A stretch of 64,000 bases of DNA from Hymenobacter sp. BT188 (GCF_014333585.1 NZ_JACSCW010000003.1:620001-684000); one strand, 5' to 3'. Counted from the stretch's first letter, positions 7,923 to 17,936 are shown. Made by a program: numbers and translations. Notes: generated from the letters alone by a model not told the origin.

Positions 7923-9143
7923 ATGTCAGCTTCCGCTACGCTCGCTACTACATTTCTCTCTGATCGCATCAGCGCTCTGCAAGAGTCGCAGACCATTGCG
8001 ATGGCCAAAAAATCGCGTGAGCTAGCCGCTCAGGGGCACAACGTGATTAACCTGAGCTTTGGCGAACCTGATTTTCAAACGCCCCAGTACATCAAGGAGG
8101 CCGCCAAGCGCGCTCTTGATGAAGGTTACACCAAGTACACACCCGTACCCGGCTACGTAGAGCTACGCCAAGCCATTGCCGATAAGCTGCGTCGTGAAAA
8201 CCGCCTGGAGTACCAGTGCGAAAACATCGTGGTGAGTACAGGCGCAAAGCAAGCCTTGGCTAATGCCGTGATGAGCATGGTAAACCCCGGTGAGGAAGTT
8301 ATTGTGCTGGCTCCTTACTGGGTAAGCTACGAGGAAATGGTGCGCCTAGCCGAAGGTGTGTCGGTGCGTGTGATGGGCTCGTTGGAAAACGACTACAAAG
8401 CCACGGCTGCGCAGATAGAGGAGGCCATTACGCCCCGCACTAAACTCATCATGTACTCGTCGCCCTGCAACCCTACGGGCGCTGTATTCTCGCGCGAAGA
8501 GCTAGCCGATATTGCCGCTGTACTGGCGCGTCATCCGCAAGTATTTGCCATTGCCGACGAGATTTATGAGTACATCAACTTTGAGGGCGAGCACGTGAGC
8601 CTAGCGGAGTTTGATGAAATAAAAGACCAGGTAATTACTGTAAATGGCTTTTCCAAAGGCTATGCCATGACGGGCTGGCGCGTGGGCTACTTGGCTGCAC
8701 GTAAGGAAATTGCTACTGCCTGCGAGAAAATGCAGAGCCAGATCACTTCGGGCACCTGCTCCATTGCCCAACGCGCCGCGCTGGCTGCCTTGGAAGGGGG
8801 CCGCAGTTCCGCTGATGAAATGGTAACCGCCTACCACCGCCGCCGCGACTTAGTGTTGGAGCTTGCTAAGGATATTCCGGGCTTCCAGACGCCAACACCG
8901 GCTGGTGCTTTCTATGTTTTTCCGGATGTGAGTGCATATTTCGGTAAAAATGCCCCCCAGGGCGAGACCATCGAAAATGCTACCGACTTGGCGATGTTTC
9001 TGCTAAATGACGCGCACGTAGCCGCCGTCTCGGGTGAGGCGTTTGGAGCGCCCAACTGCATGCGCTTCAGCACTGCCGCTGCCGATGAGAAGCTGCGTGA
9101 GGCCTTCATCCGCATTAAAGCAAGTTTGGAAAAGCTGCACTAA
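7923..9143 (+). CDS. Aspartate aminotransferase-like class I PLP enzyme
   Basis: The 406-residue protein is a fold-type I, class I/II aminotransferase. It shows the N-terminal [11 protein letters not shown] substrate motif, the [14 protein letters not shown] cofactor region, [16 protein letters not shown] (key: CNPTG), ADEIYEYI with the PLP-binding Asp, and the Schiff-base lysine Lys245 in [16 protein letters not shown]. Arg in MRFSTA near the C-terminus fits the alpha-carboxylate ligand. This is the AspB/AATase Ib group, which converts aspartate and 2-oxoglutarate to oxaloacetate and glutamate; some members also use prephenate. It is a single gene with a TACTTTCG box about 30 bases upstream of the ATG. 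Confidence 0.9.
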   Translation: MSASATLATTFLSDRISALQESQTIAMAKKSRELAAQGHNVINLSFGEPDFQTPQYIKEAAKRALDEGYTKYTPVPGYVELRQAIADKLRRENRLEYQCENIVVSTGAKQALANAVMSMVNPGEEVIVLAPYWVSYEEMVRLAEGVSVRVMGSLENDYKATAAQIEEAITPRTKLIMYSSPCNPTGAVFSREELADIAAVLARHPQVFAIADEIYEYINFEGEHVSLAEFDEIKDQVITVNGFSKGYAMTGWRVGYLAARKEIATACEKMQSQITSGTCSIAQRAALAALEGGRSSADEMVTAYHRRRDLVLELAKDIPGFQTPTPAGAFYVFPDVSAYFGKNAPQGETIENATDLAMFLLNDAHVAAVSGEAFGAPNCMRFSTAAADEKLREAFIRIKASLEKLH

Positions 9144-9357
9144 AGCCACAAGTAGCAGCTTGAGAAGTCGTTGGACTAGGTGAAGCAGTAACGCTTAATA
9201 TTGGGACGTTATGCTTCAGTTCGTAGCCCGTTGCGGTTGTTCGTGAAAAGCCCCCTAGCGTGTAGTTTGGTGATTTGCGAAGCAGAAGTTGAATCCCTGA
9301 AGCAACGTCTGCAACGATTGGCCGCGTCGATGATCTACGTTACATCGGGCTAGTTTC

Positions 9358-9365
9358 TAACTTTG
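9358..9365 (+). promoter_or_regulatory. Candidate -7 box (TAACTTTG) for the heptose kinase gene
   Basis: TAACTTTG matches TAnnTTTG and lies 27 bases before the ATG at 9393. It overlaps the alternative upstream start at 9363 and supports the later ATG. The 250-base gap before this gene holds nothing else that I can see. Confidence 0.45.
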
Positions 9366-9392
9366 CGGCTTCCTTCGTCGAAAGTCGTCAAA

Positions 9393-10448
9393 ATGCCCCC
9401 CACCGTACCGCCTACCTCGCTGCCCGAATTATTCGCTGCCTTCAACCGCCTGACGGTGCTCATTGTGGGCGACGTGATGCTGGATGCCTACGTTTGGGGC
9501 AAAGCCGGCCGCATTTCGCCCGAAGCGCCTGTGCCCATCGTGCACGTAAGCCGCACCGAGCAGCGCCTCGGTGGAGCCGCCAACGTAGCCCTGAATGTGC
9601 AGGCCCTGGGCGCGACTCCCTTGCTGTGCGCGGTGGTAGGTCAGGATACTGGCGGCGACCAACTGCTTGGTTTGCTGGAAGATAAAAGCTTGTCGGCGGA
9701 AGGAATTGTGCGTAGCGCCCACCGGCCAACCACCGTAAAGCAGCGCATACTGGCGGCTGGTCAGCACTTGCTGCGCATTGATTCGGAGGTAGAAACGGAC
9801 CTGAACGCCACCGAAGCCGCCGATTTAATTGCACGCTATGAAGCCCTGTTGCCCCAAGCTGATGTGGTCGTGTTCGAAGACTACGACAAAGGTGTCCTCA
9901 ATGAAAACCTAATTCAGAATTTCATCGCGCAGGCCCGGCAGCGCAACATCCCCACTGTTGTTGATCCTAAGCGTAAAAACTTCTTAGCCTATCGTCACTG
10001 CACGCTCTTTAAGCCAAATTTGAAAGAGCTGCGTGAGGGCTTGAAGCTCGATTTTGATGATACCGACGCCGACCGTCCGCAGTTTGAGGCCGCGGTCCAG
10101 CGCCTGCGTGAGTTGCTCACGCCCGCTATTATTCTGGTGACTCTCTCCGAGCGCGGCGTGTTCAGCGATGCTCTGGCTACTGGCCGCAACTACATTCCCG
10201 CTCACTTACGCGCCATTTCCGACGTGTCAGGCGCCGGCGACACGGTTATTAGCATTGCTGCTTTGTGCGTGGCTTTGGGGTTGGAGGCGCCAGTGTTAGC
10301 TGCTCTGGCTAACCTGGGTGGCGGGTTGGTTTGCGAGCAGGTTGGGGTAGTGCCTATTGAGAAAGATCGATTGCTGGAAGAAGCTCATGAAGCAGGCTTA
10401 TTGAGCGTTACGGTACAGAAAGAAGGGTCGGTTTCAATACGCGACTAA
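9393..10448 (+). CDS. D-glycero-beta-D-manno-heptose-7-phosphate kinase (PfkB/ribokinase family)
   Basis: This 351-residue protein matches the kinase half of HldE (RfaE domain I): GDVMLDAYVWGKAGRISPEAPVPIV (key: ISPEAPVP), RLGGAANVALNVQALG, a lid region, FEDYDKGVL, VDPKRKNF, FKPNLKEL and the catalytic DVSGAGDTV with base Asp283. It phosphorylates heptose 7-phosphate at C1 for ADP-heptose synthesis and the LPS inner core. The adenylyltransferase half is absent, so a separate HldE2/RfaE2 protein is expected elsewhere, as is usual in Bacteroidota. I start at the ATG at 9393, whose first codons lie in a GCCCCCC motif. A TTG at 9363 falls in the -7 box. Confidence 0.9.
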   Translation: MPPTVPPTSLPELFAAFNRLTVLIVGDVMLDAYVWGKAGRISPEAPVPIVHVSRTEQRLGGAANVALNVQALGATPLLCAVVGQDTGGDQLLGLLEDKSLSAEGIVRSAHRPTTVKQRILAAGQHLLRIDSEVETDLNATEAADLIARYEALLPQADVVVFEDYDKGVLNENLIQNFIAQARQRNIPTVVDPKRKNFLAYRHCTLFKPNLKELREGLKLDFDDTDADRPQFEAAVQRLRELLTPAIILVTLSERGVFSDALATGRNYIPAHLRAISDVSGAGDTVISIAALCVALGLEAPVLAALANLGGGLVCEQVGVVPIEKDRLLEEAHEAGLLSVTVQKEGSVSIRD

Positions 10449-10461
10449 GGCATAGGTTCAT

Positions 10462-10499
10462 AAAAAAGCCCCCCAGGTAATAGTCTGGGGGGCTTTTTT
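10462..10499. terminator. Bidirectional terminator from paired GCCCCCCAG motifs
   Basis: Stem AAAAAAGCCCCCCAG with its complement CTGGGGGGCTTTTTT around a loop of about eight bases. It lies between the heptose kinase gene (+) and hemE (-). Confidence 0.9.
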
Positions 10500-10512
10500 A
10501 TGGATTTGAAGA

Positions 10513-11559
10513 CTATATCGTTCCCTCGCGGGCCAAAGCGCTGAACTCCTTCACGGTTTGAATAAACACCTTTACATTAGCCGGATCGGTGTCAGGATAC
10601 ACGCCGTGGCCGAGGTTGGCGATGTGGCGCTGAGGACCAAACTGGCGCAGCATCTCGATGGTAGCGGCCTGCACCTGCTCGCGAGAGCCATAAAGCGCAC
10701 AAGGATCGAGGTTGCCTTGCAGTGTATAATTGTCGCCGATGATGGCGCGAGCGGCGCGTGGATCCTGGTTCCAGTCGAGGCCGATAGTCTGGCAATCAAG
10801 TTGGGCAAAGTCTTCCAGCGCGAAAAAAGCGCCTTTGGCAAATACCGTCACGGGCACATCGGGCAGCGCCTCACAGATTTGGGCAATATAGCGCGTGCTG
10901 AACTCGCGGTAGTGATTGGGGGGCAAAATTCCGGCCCAGGAGTCAAATACCTGAATGAGGTTGGCGCCCGCTTGCACCTGGGCTTGCAGGTAAGCAATGG
11001 TAGTTGCCGTAATTTTCTCTAGTAGCTGGTGCGCTAATGCCGGCTCAGCATACAGCATGCGGCGGGCTTTAGAGAAGGTTTTGGAGCCGTGGCCCTCCAC
11101 CATATAGGCCAGAATAGTCCAGGGAGCGCCGGCAAAACCAATGAGTGGCACCCGGCCGTTCAGGGCGCGTTTGGTTACCCGAATGGCCTCTAGCACATAA
11201 CCCAAATGCTCCTCAGGATCAGCGATGCGCAGCTTCTGGACGTCGGCGGCGGAGCGGACAGTCTCAGGAAAAAGCGGCCCGCGGGCTTCCACCATCTCGT
11301 AGGTAAGGCCCATCGCATCGGGCACTACCAGGATGTCGGAGAAAATGATGGCCGCGTCTACGTCTAGCGCATCTACTGGCTGAATAGTAACTTCGGCAGC
11401 TAGCTCGGGCGTTTCAACCAATTCCTTGAAGCCGCTGAGACGGGCACGCAGAGCGCGATATTCGGGCAAAATGCGGCCAGCCTGGCGCATCAGCCATACA
11501 GGCGTACGCTCGGTTTGTTCGCCGCGGGCGGCCCGAAGTAAGAGGTCGTTTTTAATCAC
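10513..11559 (-). CDS. hemE: Uroporphyrinogen decarboxylase
   Basis: The protein is HemE, which decarboxylates uroporphyrinogen III to coproporphyrinogen III in heme synthesis. It has the N-terminal signature [18 protein letters not shown], the family motif [16 protein letters not shown] with catalytic context, the [13 protein letters not shown] segment and the C-terminal [13 protein letters not shown] set the start at the GTG at 11559 (reading [20 protein letters not shown]), which gives 348 residues as in other HemE proteins. The frame stays open upstream to 11772 but that extension looks noncoding. No ATG lies in the right frame near 11560, so the start is the weak point. Confidence 0.93.
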   Translation of the reverse strand: MIKNDLLLRAARGEQTERTPVWLMRQAGRILPEYRALRARLSGFKELVETPELAAEVTIQPVDALDVDAAIIFSDILVVPDAMGLTYEMVEARGPLFPETVRSAADVQKLRIADPEEHLGYVLEAIRVTKRALNGRVPLIGFAGAPWTILAYMVEGHGSKTFSKARRMLYAEPALAHQLLEKITATTIAYLQAQVQAGANLIQVFDSWAGILPPNHYREFSTRYIAQICEALPDVPVTVFAKGAFFALEDFAQLDCQTIGLDWNQDPRAARAIIGDNYTLQGNLDPCALYGSREQVQAATIEMLRQFGPQRHIANLGHGVYPDTDPANVKVFIQTVKEFSALAREGTI

Positions 11560-11722
11560 AGGGTTTGCTGATTTGAGCGGATGCCATGCCGGAAGGCGGC
11601 GTGAAGGCAAAGGTACGGTTAGCAACGCAGGAATGCAGCCGTAGCCAGGGCAATAGCTGCAACAACCCAGAAACTTATTAGCTGTCCAGCTTTCCGAATC
11701 TAACAAAAGCCGCTGGTTTAAG

Positions 11723-12340
11723 CTACTCCTGAAATAGCGCCTTGATAGCCGTAGCCATAAAATTGACCCCAATGGCCAGGGTAATAAAGCCCATAATCCG
11801 CGCCAAGGCGGCCATGCCGGGCCGCCCCAGAAAGCGCGTGAGCCGCAATGACGACATCAGAATAATATAAGCCGCCAAGGCCACCAGCACGAAGCCCACG
11901 AAAATCAGACCCATATCAAAGTAGCTGAGGCGCTCCGTGAATAAGCTGATACACACCGCAATAGAGCCCGGCCCCGAAAGCATTGGCATGGCCAGCGGGG
12001 TGAAGGAAATGTCGTTCTTGTGCATACTCTCTTCCAGCGCGGCCGGCGACACCCGGTCGCGGTTGCCGCCGGGCGTGAGCAGATCGAAGGCCGAGCGCAT
12101 CAGCAAAATGCCCCCCGCAATGCGTAAATGGTGAATATTGATGCCGAAAAAGTTGAGCACATACTGGCCCGCAAAAAACGACACGGTCAGCACAGCTACC
12201 ATGTAAAGGCAGGCCCGTAGTCCAATTTGGCGACGCTCCTGAGGGGAGTCTTCCTCGGTTAGGGTCAGAAAAACGGGCATAGCCCCGAAGGGGTTGACAA
12301 CCGAAAACAGCGTAGTAAACGTGGCAAGCAGAATTTCCAT
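11723..12340 (-). CDS. MarC family integral membrane protein
   Basis: The 205-residue protein starts with [30 protein letters not shown], where NPFGAMP is the hallmark of MarC/UPF0056. Six hydrophobic helices follow, with a second family block [17 protein letters not shown] (key: [11 protein letters not shown]). Despite the name, the family is not established as a multidrug resistance factor, and its substrate is unknown. The ATG at 12340 gives the standard length; the frame stays open to 12457. The 163 bases between this gene and the hemE start contain no recognisable element. Confidence 0.9.
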   Translation of the reverse strand: MEILLATFTTLFSVVNPFGAMPVFLTLTEEDSPQERRQIGLRACLYMVAVLTVSFFAGQYVLNFFGINIHHLRIAGGILLMRSAFDLLTPGGNRDRVSPAALEESMHKNDISFTPLAMPMLSGPGSIAVCISLFTERLSYFDMGLIFVGFVLVALAAYIILMSSLRLTRFLGRPGMAALARIMGFITLAIGVNFMATAIKALFQE

Positions 12341-12495
12341 GAAGCGCGGGGCATGGTAGAGGCGAATAAAGGTACGAGGCGGCAGGAGAGGAGCAAGGCG
12401 GGAAAGTGCTATGTTTGACGAACCAACCGCGGAAGTAATGCCGCGTACAAGTCGCATACAGCCGTTAGAGGCTCGTATCGTTTCCTTTTGTTCCT

Positions 12496-13059
12496 ATGAC
12501 CCCCAACGCACCCACTACTCCCGCAGCCCCGAGTCCTGTTGAAGAAACCCGTGATAACCCCATTGTGGGCATCATTATGGGCAGTCAGTCTGATATCAAA
12601 GTAATGATGGCGGCCGCCGAGCTGCTCCGGCAGTTCAATATCCCGTATGAATTCACCCTGGTATCGGCTCACCGCACTCCGCACCGCCTGATTGATTATG
12701 CCGAATCGGCCCGCAAGCGCGGCTTGCGCGTGCTTATTGCCGGTGGGGGCGGGGCTGCTCACCTGCCCGGCATGGTAGCCGCATTTACTACGTTGCCCGT
12801 TATTGGCGTGCCCATCAACTCTACTACTTCCATTCGCGGACTCGATTCGGTGCTTTCCATGCTGCAAATGCCGGCCGGCGTGCCTGTGGCCACCGTGGCG
12901 ATTGACGGGGCAACCAATGCTGCCATTTTAGCTACTCAGATTCTGGGCCTGACCAATGCCCGCCTGGTAGATGCGCTTGAGAAATACCGTACCTCGCTGA
13001 AGGATAAGGTGATGCGCACCATTGATGAGCTGCGAAAGGGCGGTTTTAATGAAGAATAG
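12496..13059 (+). CDS. purE: N5-carboxyaminoimidazole ribonucleotide mutase PurE
   Basis: PurE converts N5-CAIR to CAIR in purine synthesis. The 187-residue protein has an unstructured N-terminal stretch rich in Pro and Thr (about 20 residues), then the signature GIIMGSQSDIKVM, the substrate loop VSAHRTPHRL with the catalytic His, AGGGGAAHLPGMVAAFTTLPVIGVPI (key: GGAAHLPGM) and SMLQMPAGVPVATVAI (key: MLQMPAGVPV). It is of the bacterial class I type. PurK is not adjacent. It is divergent from marC and followed by an imperfect terminator. Confidence 0.95.
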   Translation: MTPNAPTTPAAPSPVEETRDNPIVGIIMGSQSDIKVMMAAAELLRQFNIPYEFTLVSAHRTPHRLIDYAESARKRGLRVLIAGGGGAAHLPGMVAAFTTLPVIGVPINSTTSIRGLDSVLSMLQMPAGVPVATVAIDGATNAAILATQILGLTNARLVDALEKYRTSLKDKVMRTIDELRKGGFNEE

Positions 13060-13061
13060 CT

Positions 13062-13096
13062 AAAAATGCCCCCCGGCAGTGGCTGGGGGTATTTTT
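13062..13096 (+). terminator. Terminator after purE, imperfect motif pair
   Basis: AAAATGCCCCC pairs with GGGGGTATTTT (one G-T pair) around a loop of about 11 bases, then a T-rich run. The right arm is the GGGGGT variant of the common motif. Confidence 0.75.
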
Positions 13097-13138
13097 CTTT
13101 TACCAAGTAAATTTTAAATTCCGAACATTTCCCGCCCC

Positions 13139-14296
13139 ATGCCTGACCTCGACGCGCCACTTTGGATTTTGCTTGCGCATGGCCTCGTGCTGCTGCTCTC
13201 GGTTGCGGCGCTCGTGGCCACGCTTCTTCCTCTGCTTCGCGAGGAAGCTTGGTGGATCCGGGTTTTTGATTTTCCGCGTCTGCAAATTGTTGGCCTGGCC
13301 CTACTTACCCTTGCCGCAGGATTGGTATTGGAATGGCACAAATTGCCTGACTATTGGGGCATAGGGCTGTTGGTGGCCCTAGCCGCGGCCGTGGTGTACC
13401 AACTGATTCGTATCGTGCCCTACACTCCACTGGCTAGCAAGCAAGTGGGCGATAGTACCCAGCCCGACGACGGGCGCCATCTGAGCCTGGCTGTGATAAA
13501 TGTGCTTCAATTCAACAAGAAAGGGAAAGAAGCCCTGGCTGAGCTTGAGCGCATTGATCCGGATATTATAATGGCCGTAGAAACGGATAAATGGTGGCTG
13601 GAGCAACTGCGCCCGCTGGAGAAAACTCATCCTTACACTTGCCACGAGCCGCTCGACAACACCTATGGTCTGCTGTTCTTCTCGCGGCTGCCCGTCCGCG
13701 ACTGTCACGTCAAGTACCTGCTCGATGATGACGTGCCTTCCCTGCATACCCACGTGCAGCTTCCCGACGGCAAAACCTGGATTCGGCTGTATGGCCTACA
13801 CCCCAAGCCACCAGCGCCGCAGGAAGCCAAAACCAGTACCAAGCGCGACGCAGAGTTGTTGCTGGTGGGCAAAGAAATAGAGAAGAAAGATGAGCCTACA
13901 GTCGTATTTGGCGATATGAACGACGTAGCATGGTCACATACGTCTGAGCTGTTTCGGCGCATCAGCGGCCTGATGGACCCACGCGTGGGCCGCGGCCTGC
14001 TCCCTACTTTCCACGCCGATTACTCTCTCTTACGCTGGCCCCTCGACCACGTATTCGTGTCGCCGGACTTCAAAGTAGACGATATTCAACGCCTGAATTA
14101 CGTAGGCTCCGACCATTTTCCTATCTACATCAAGCTCAGCTACGAACCGCACGACAAGCATATCCAGAAAGAGAACGCGGAGCAAGCGGATGAAGAGGAC
14201 CACGAAGAGGCCGCTGAAAAGATTAAGGAGGGCTTCCAGGAGGAGCGTGAAGAGGAATTAGAGGAAGCCGGCCAAAAGAAAGAGCTAGCGACTTAA
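13139..14296 (+). CDS. Endonuclease/exonuclease/phosphatase family membrane protein
   Basis: The 385-residue protein begins with three hydrophobic helices (about residues 5-30, 40-60 and 64-85), then an EEP catalytic domain on the other side of the membrane. Active-site markers are VINVLQFNKKGKEAL (N), VETDKWW (Glu), LYGLHPKPP (His), FGDMNDVAWS (Asp and Asn), and the terminal YVGSDHFPIYIKL (Asp-His). The last 45 residues are a highly acidic, probably coiled tail (EEDHEEAAEKIKEGFQEE). The family hydrolyses phosphodiester bonds in nucleic acids, phospholipids or inositol phosphates; the substrate is not predictable. The stop shares the four bases TTAA with the stop of the convergent monooxygenase gene. 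Confidence 0.85.
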   Translation: MPDLDAPLWILLAHGLVLLLSVAALVATLLPLLREEAWWIRVFDFPRLQIVGLALLTLAAGLVLEWHKLPDYWGIGLLVALAAAVVYQLIRIVPYTPLASKQVGDSTQPDDGRHLSLAVINVLQFNKKGKEALAELERIDPDIIMAVETDKWWLEQLRPLEKTHPYTCHEPLDNTYGLLFFSRLPVRDCHVKYLLDDDVPSLHTHVQLPDGKTWIRLYGLHPKPPAPQEAKTSTKRDAELLLVGKEIEKKDEPTVVFGDMNDVAWSHTSELFRRISGLMDPRVGRGLLPTFHADYSLLRWPLDHVFVSPDFKVDDIQRLNYVGSDHFPIYIKLSYEPHDKHIQKENAEQADEEDHEEAAEKIKEGFQEEREEELEEAGQKKELAT

Positions 14297-15438
14297 ATAT
14301 CAGTTTCGTATAAAAAAGCCATTTGCCGATTGTTTACCGATGCGGGCATGCGGCGCATCACGGCATTGCGCAGCCTCACCAGCCACGGCTGTTCCATTTG
14401 GGCCACTTTGCCCAACTGCCACGATTGATTGACAATGCGAGTTGTGCGCGGCCGGCGTTGGGTATCAAAGGCTTGAAAGGCCGACTCGATGCCTTTCGCT
14501 CGGGCTATACAAGTAGCTAGTACGGCGGCATCCTCCACGGCTTGGCCTGCGCCCTGTCCCATATTGGGCGTAGTGGCGTGGGCTGCGTCCCCAAGCAATA
14601 GCAAGCGGCCATAGTTAAAGCGGTTGAGCGGTTTCAAATCGATAATATCGCCCCAGATTACTTGCTCGTCCGTTGTAAGCGTCAGCAACTCGGGAATAGG
14701 GGAATGGTAGTCGGCAAAATGCCGCTGCAAATCGGGCAGCCGGAATGCGCGGTAATGTGGGTTTTGGGCTTGGGCGCTATTGATGCAGGCAAACCAATAC
14801 ACTTGTCCATTGCCTAGAGGCACCACGCCAAAGCGCCCGCTACCGCCCCAGGTTTCGGTAGAGCGGCCAGCAAGCAGGTTCAACTCTTGCGCTTCTATTA
14901 CGCCGCGCCAGCAAGTATACCCCGCATAGCGTGGCTGACTCATCGGCAGCAATTGTCGCCGCACGCGGGAGCGAATTCCATCAGCACCAATTAACGCTTG
15001 GCCTTCAAGGTGGCTGCCATCGGTGAAATAGGCAGTTACATGGTTGCCTTTTTCCTCAAACCGTTCCAGTGATTTGCCTAGCTGCACCACGCCGGGAGGC
15101 AAATTTGCCAACAGAATACGCTGCAAGTCGGCGCGGTGAATAGCGAGGTTTTCGTAGCCAATGCGGTAGGTGAAAGGTGTTGTATCAATATCGTTGAGGA
15201 TGCAGCCGTGGCGGTCCAGTAAACTGATACGCGTGATGGGAAAACCAGCTGCTCGTACAGCATCATGCACACCCAGACGGTCCAGCGCCTGCATAGCATT
15301 GGCCCCTAATACCACGCCCGCCCCAATTTCGCGTAGCTCAGCGGCGGCCTCAACTACCTGCACATCGTGGTTTTGCTGACGCAATGCCAACGCTGTAGCT
15401 AATCCCCCAATTCCTGCCCCAACGATGATAAATTTCAT
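14293..15438 (-). CDS. FAD-dependent monooxygenase (PHBH-type)
   Basis: The 381-residue flavoprotein has the Rossmann GxGxxG motif at the N-terminus (IIVGAGIGGLATALALRQQ; key GAGIGG), the GADGIRSRVR segment (DG motif) near residue 155, and GDAAHATTPNMGQGAGQAVEDA near residue 275 (key: GDAAHATTPNMGQGA). These define class A single-component flavin monooxygenases related to salicylate or 6-hydroxynicotinate hydroxylases. The aromatic or other substrate cannot be named from sequence. It is a single gene convergent with the EEP gene, overlapping it by four bases. Confidence 0.88.
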   Translation of the reverse strand: MKFIIVGAGIGGLATALALRQQNHDVQVVEAAAELREIGAGVVLGANAMQALDRLGVHDAVRAAGFPITRISLLDRHGCILNDIDTTPFTYRIGYENLAIHRADLQRILLANLPPGVVQLGKSLERFEEKGNHVTAYFTDGSHLEGQALIGADGIRSRVRRQLLPMSQPRYAGYTCWRGVIEAQELNLLAGRSTETWGGSGRFGVVPLGNGQVYWFACINSAQAQNPHYRAFRLPDLQRHFADYHSPIPELLTLTTDEQVIWGDIIDLKPLNRFNYGRLLLLGDAAHATTPNMGQGAGQAVEDAAVLATCIARAKGIESAFQAFDTQRRPRTTRIVNQSWQLGKVAQMEQPWLVRLRNAVMRRMPASVNNRQMAFLYETDI

Positions 15439-15461
15439 GCTTAATGTCTATAACTTAAAAA

Positions 15462-15569
15462 GAATGGTGTAGAGACGCGTATTCGTGTCTAATCGTTGAA
15501 CAAGCGGAACCGCGCAAACTAAACAATCTCAGCAACGATTAGACGCGAATACGCGTCTCTACACCGTTC
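15462..15569. repeat. Imperfect inverted repeat with 37-base arms
   Basis: The left arm (15462-15498) and the reverse complement of the right arm (15533-15569) agree at 35 of 37 positions; the core reads GTAGAGACGCGTATTCG. The spacer is 34 bases. A diverged single arm lies at 20373-20402. It sits between dnaK's terminator and the monooxygenase promoter region. No transposase is nearby; it looks like a dispersed palindromic element. Confidence 0.85.
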
Positions 15570-15591
15570 TGCTTATAAGAAAAATAATATG

Positions 15592-15626
15592 AAAAAAGCC
15601 CCCCAGCAATACGCTGGGAGGCTTTT
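15592..15626 (-). terminator. dnaK terminator using the GGGGGGC motif
   Basis: On the minus strand, AAAAGCCTCCCAGC pairs with GCTGGGGGGCTTTT (one mismatch) and a T run follows, 18 bases beyond the dnaK stop codon. Confidence 0.85.
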
Positions 15627-15643
15627 ATATACAAGGCTACAAC

Positions 15644-17587
15644 TTACTTATTGCCGCCTACTTCTTCGTAATCAACGTCGGTCACGTTATCGGCGGGCTG
15701 GCCCTGCTGGCCGTTGCCTTGAGGTTGACCCTCGCCACCGGGGTAGCCTTGTGGCTGACCCTGACCGTCGCCACCTTGCGTAGCAGCATACATCTCTTGC
15801 GAGGCAGCCTGCCATGCAGCATTGATAGCGGTCATTGCGGTTTCGATAGCACCGAGATCTTTGCTTTCGTGCGCCTTTTTGAGGTCAGCAAGTGCATTCT
15901 CAATGGCCGTTTTGTTGCCGCCGCTCAGCTTGTCGCCGTACTCCGAAAGCTGCTTTTCAGTCTGGAAGATCATCGAGTCGGCAGCGTTTACCTTCTCAAT
16001 GCGCTCTTTCTCCTGCTTGTCAGATTCTTCGTTGGCCTTCGCTTCGTTACGCATCCGCTCGATGTCGGCATCGGTCAGGCCGCTGCTGGCTTCGATACGG
16101 ATTTTCTGCTCTTTGCCGGTACCCTTGTCCTTGGCCGATACGTGCAGGATACCGTTGGCATCAATGTCGAAGGTAACTTCGATCTGCGGTACGCCGCGGG
16201 GTGCTGGCGGAATGCTATCGAGGTGGAAACGACCGATGGTACGGTTCTGCGAAGCCAACGGACGCTCGCCTTGCAGCACGTGAATCTCTACGGAAGGCTG
16301 GTTGTCAGAAGCTGTCGAGAACGTCTCCGATTTCTTAGTCGGAATGGTCGTGTTCGACTCAATAAGCTTAGTCATTACGCCGCCCATGGTCTCAATGCCC
16401 AGCGAAAGCGGAGTCACGTCGAGCAGAAGCACGTCTTTTACCTCACCCGTCAATACGCCTCCTTGAATAGCAGCACCGATGGCAACTACTTCGTCAGGGT
16501 TAACACCTTTCGAAGGCTTCTTACCAAAAAACTTTTCAACCTCTTCCTGAATGCGTGGAATACGCGTTGAGCCACCTACCAAGATCACTTCATCGATATC
16601 CGAAGTGCTCAGGCCAGCGTCCTGCAGGGCTTTTTTGCAAGGCTCCATTGAACGCTTTACCAAGCTGTCGGCAAGCTGCTCGAACTTAGCGCGGCTCAAT
16701 TTCACTACCAAGTGCTTCGGACCCGAAGCGGTAGCCGTTACATAAGGCAGGTTAATTTCAGTTTCAGTTGAGCTAGAAAGCTCCACTTTGGCTTTCTCAG
16801 CTGCTTCTTTCAAACGCTGCAGAGCCATTGGGTCTTTGCGCAGATCCAGGCCTTCATTGTCATTCTTGAACTGCTCAGCCAAGAAATTAATGATTACTTG
16901 GTCGAAGTCGTCGCCACCCAAGTGAGTGTCACCATTGGTGCTCAATACTTCGAACACACCGTCGCCTAACTCCAGGATAGAAATATCGAACGTACCACCA
17001 CCGAGGTCATACACTGCGATTTTCTGGTCCTTGTGCTTCTTATCGAGACCATAAGCCAATGCCGCGGCCGTTGGCTCGTTAATAATACGCTTCACATCAA
17101 GGCCCGCAATGGCACCAGCTTCTTTCGTAGCTTGGCGTTGCGCATCGTTGAAGTATGCTGGAACTGTAATAACAGCTTCCGTTACTGTCTGGCCCAGATA
17201 GTCTTCAGCGGTTTGCTTCATTTTCTGAAGCACCATAGCCGAAATCTCCTGAGGCGTGTACTGACGGTCGCCAATTTTCACGGCTACCGTGTTGTTAGAG
17301 CCACGCTCCAGCGCATACGAAATGTGCTTAGACTCCTCGGTTACTTCGCCGAAGCCACGGCCCATGAAGCGCTTAATCGACTGAATCGTGTTCTGCGGGT
17401 TAGTAATGGCCTGACGCTTAGCCGGGTCACCTACTTTACGCTCGCCTTTGCCCCCGTCAAGAAACGCTACTATGGATGGCGTCGTACGGCGGCCTTCGCT
17501 ATTCGGAATAACCACCGGCTCGTTGCCTTCCATAACGGCCACACAAGAGTTCGTGGTGCCGAGGTCAATACCAATTATTTTGCCCAT
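15644..17587 (-). CDS. dnaK: Molecular chaperone DnaK (Hsp70)
   Basis: The 647-residue protein is a full-length Hsp70. It has [16 protein letters not shown] at the N-terminus, [17 protein letters not shown], the [15 protein letters not shown] phosphate motif, [10 protein letters not shown], the interdomain linker [16 protein letters not shown] and a substrate-binding domain with the [13 protein letters not shown] motif. The C-terminal tail after residue 605 is Gly/Gln rich and ends in [13 protein letters not shown], close to the usual DVDYEEV tail that binds partners. It refolds proteins with DnaJ and GrpE, neither of which is adjacent. Codon use is strongly biased, as expected for a highly expressed gene. 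A palindrome upstream may be a heat-shock operator. Confidence 0.98.
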   Translation of the reverse strand: MGKIIGIDLGTTNSCVAVMEGNEPVVIPNSEGRRTTPSIVAFLDGGKGERKVGDPAKRQAITNPQNTIQSIKRFMGRGFGEVTEESKHISYALERGSNNTVAVKIGDRQYTPQEISAMVLQKMKQTAEDYLGQTVTEAVITVPAYFNDAQRQATKEAGAIAGLDVKRIINEPTAAALAYGLDKKHKDQKIAVYDLGGGTFDISILELGDGVFEVLSTNGDTHLGGDDFDQVIINFLAEQFKNDNEGLDLRKDPMALQRLKEAAEKAKVELSSSTETEINLPYVTATASGPKHLVVKLSRAKFEQLADSLVKRSMEPCKKALQDAGLSTSDIDEVILVGGSTRIPRIQEEVEKFFGKKPSKGVNPDEVVAIGAAIQGGVLTGEVKDVLLLDVTPLSLGIETMGGVMTKLIESNTTIPTKKSETFSTASDNQPSVEIHVLQGERPLASQNRTIGRFHLDSIPPAPRGVPQIEVTFDIDANGILHVSAKDKGTGKEQKIRIEASSGLTDADIERMRNEAKANEESDKQEKERIEKVNAADSMIFQTEKQLSEYGDKLSGGNKTAIENALADLKKAHESKDLGAIETAMTAINAAWQAASQEMYAATQGGDGQGQPQGYPGGEGQPQGNGQQGQPADNVTDVDYEEVGGNK

Positions 17588-17694
17588 CTGAATGGTATAG
17601 TTAAGTAAGTGGAAATGTCAGAGTGTATAGTGCGATTTGCTCGCATGCGGTGAATGACAAGCAGCGTACCAGCAGGCAAATCAGCCCATTTCCG

Positions 17695-17707
17695 TGACAG
17701 ATTGTCA
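17695..17707. promoter_or_regulatory. Palindrome TGACA-GAT-TGTCA upstream of dnaK
   Basis: A perfect 5+3+5 inverted repeat lies 108 bases before the dnaK ATG. Another TGACA half-site is at 17654-17658. It is placed where a repressor or stress-promoter element could act. I know of no match to CIRCE or HAIR elements, so its role is inference. Confidence 0.35.
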
Positions 17708-17843
17708 TTTTTGAATATCTCAATCGGCCATTTCCCGCCGCTCTGGCTATATATTAAGCATAGAGTTGTCGGCACCTGTCAGGTAGTTGGATTGCTGGAG
17801 TAGTTCTGAATTAAAGCTAAGCCTTGCCTTTATAGTGCCACTT

Positions 17844-17936
17844 GTCATGCAGAACGCAGGGAAGCATCTAGCGTGCTGAGACAGTATTAGTAACCATACT
17901 GCCGCGAGCGAGATGCTTCCCTGCGTTCTGCATAAC
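17844..17936. repeat. GCATCTCGC palindromic repeat, copy A
   Basis: A 93-base imperfect palindrome starting GTCATGC and ending GCATAAC, with arms containing GAAGCATCTAGCG and CGAGATGCTTCC. It is one of four related copies in the window (others at 29441, 35849 and 58685). It lies in the 397-base gap between dnaK and the hydrolase gene. Apart from this repeat, the dnaK palindrome and a single GGGGGGC motif at 17974, I see nothing in that gap. Confidence 0.88.

Noticed and set aside
11560..11772. N-terminal extension of hemE
   Set aside because: The extra 71 residues do not match any HemE and read like chance sequence, with the normal N-terminus beginning at 11559.
15719..16570. 283-residue open frame on the + strand
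   Set aside because: It lies wholly opposite dnaK, whose protein is unmistakable; the frame has no recognisable domain and is a shadow of biased dnaK codons.
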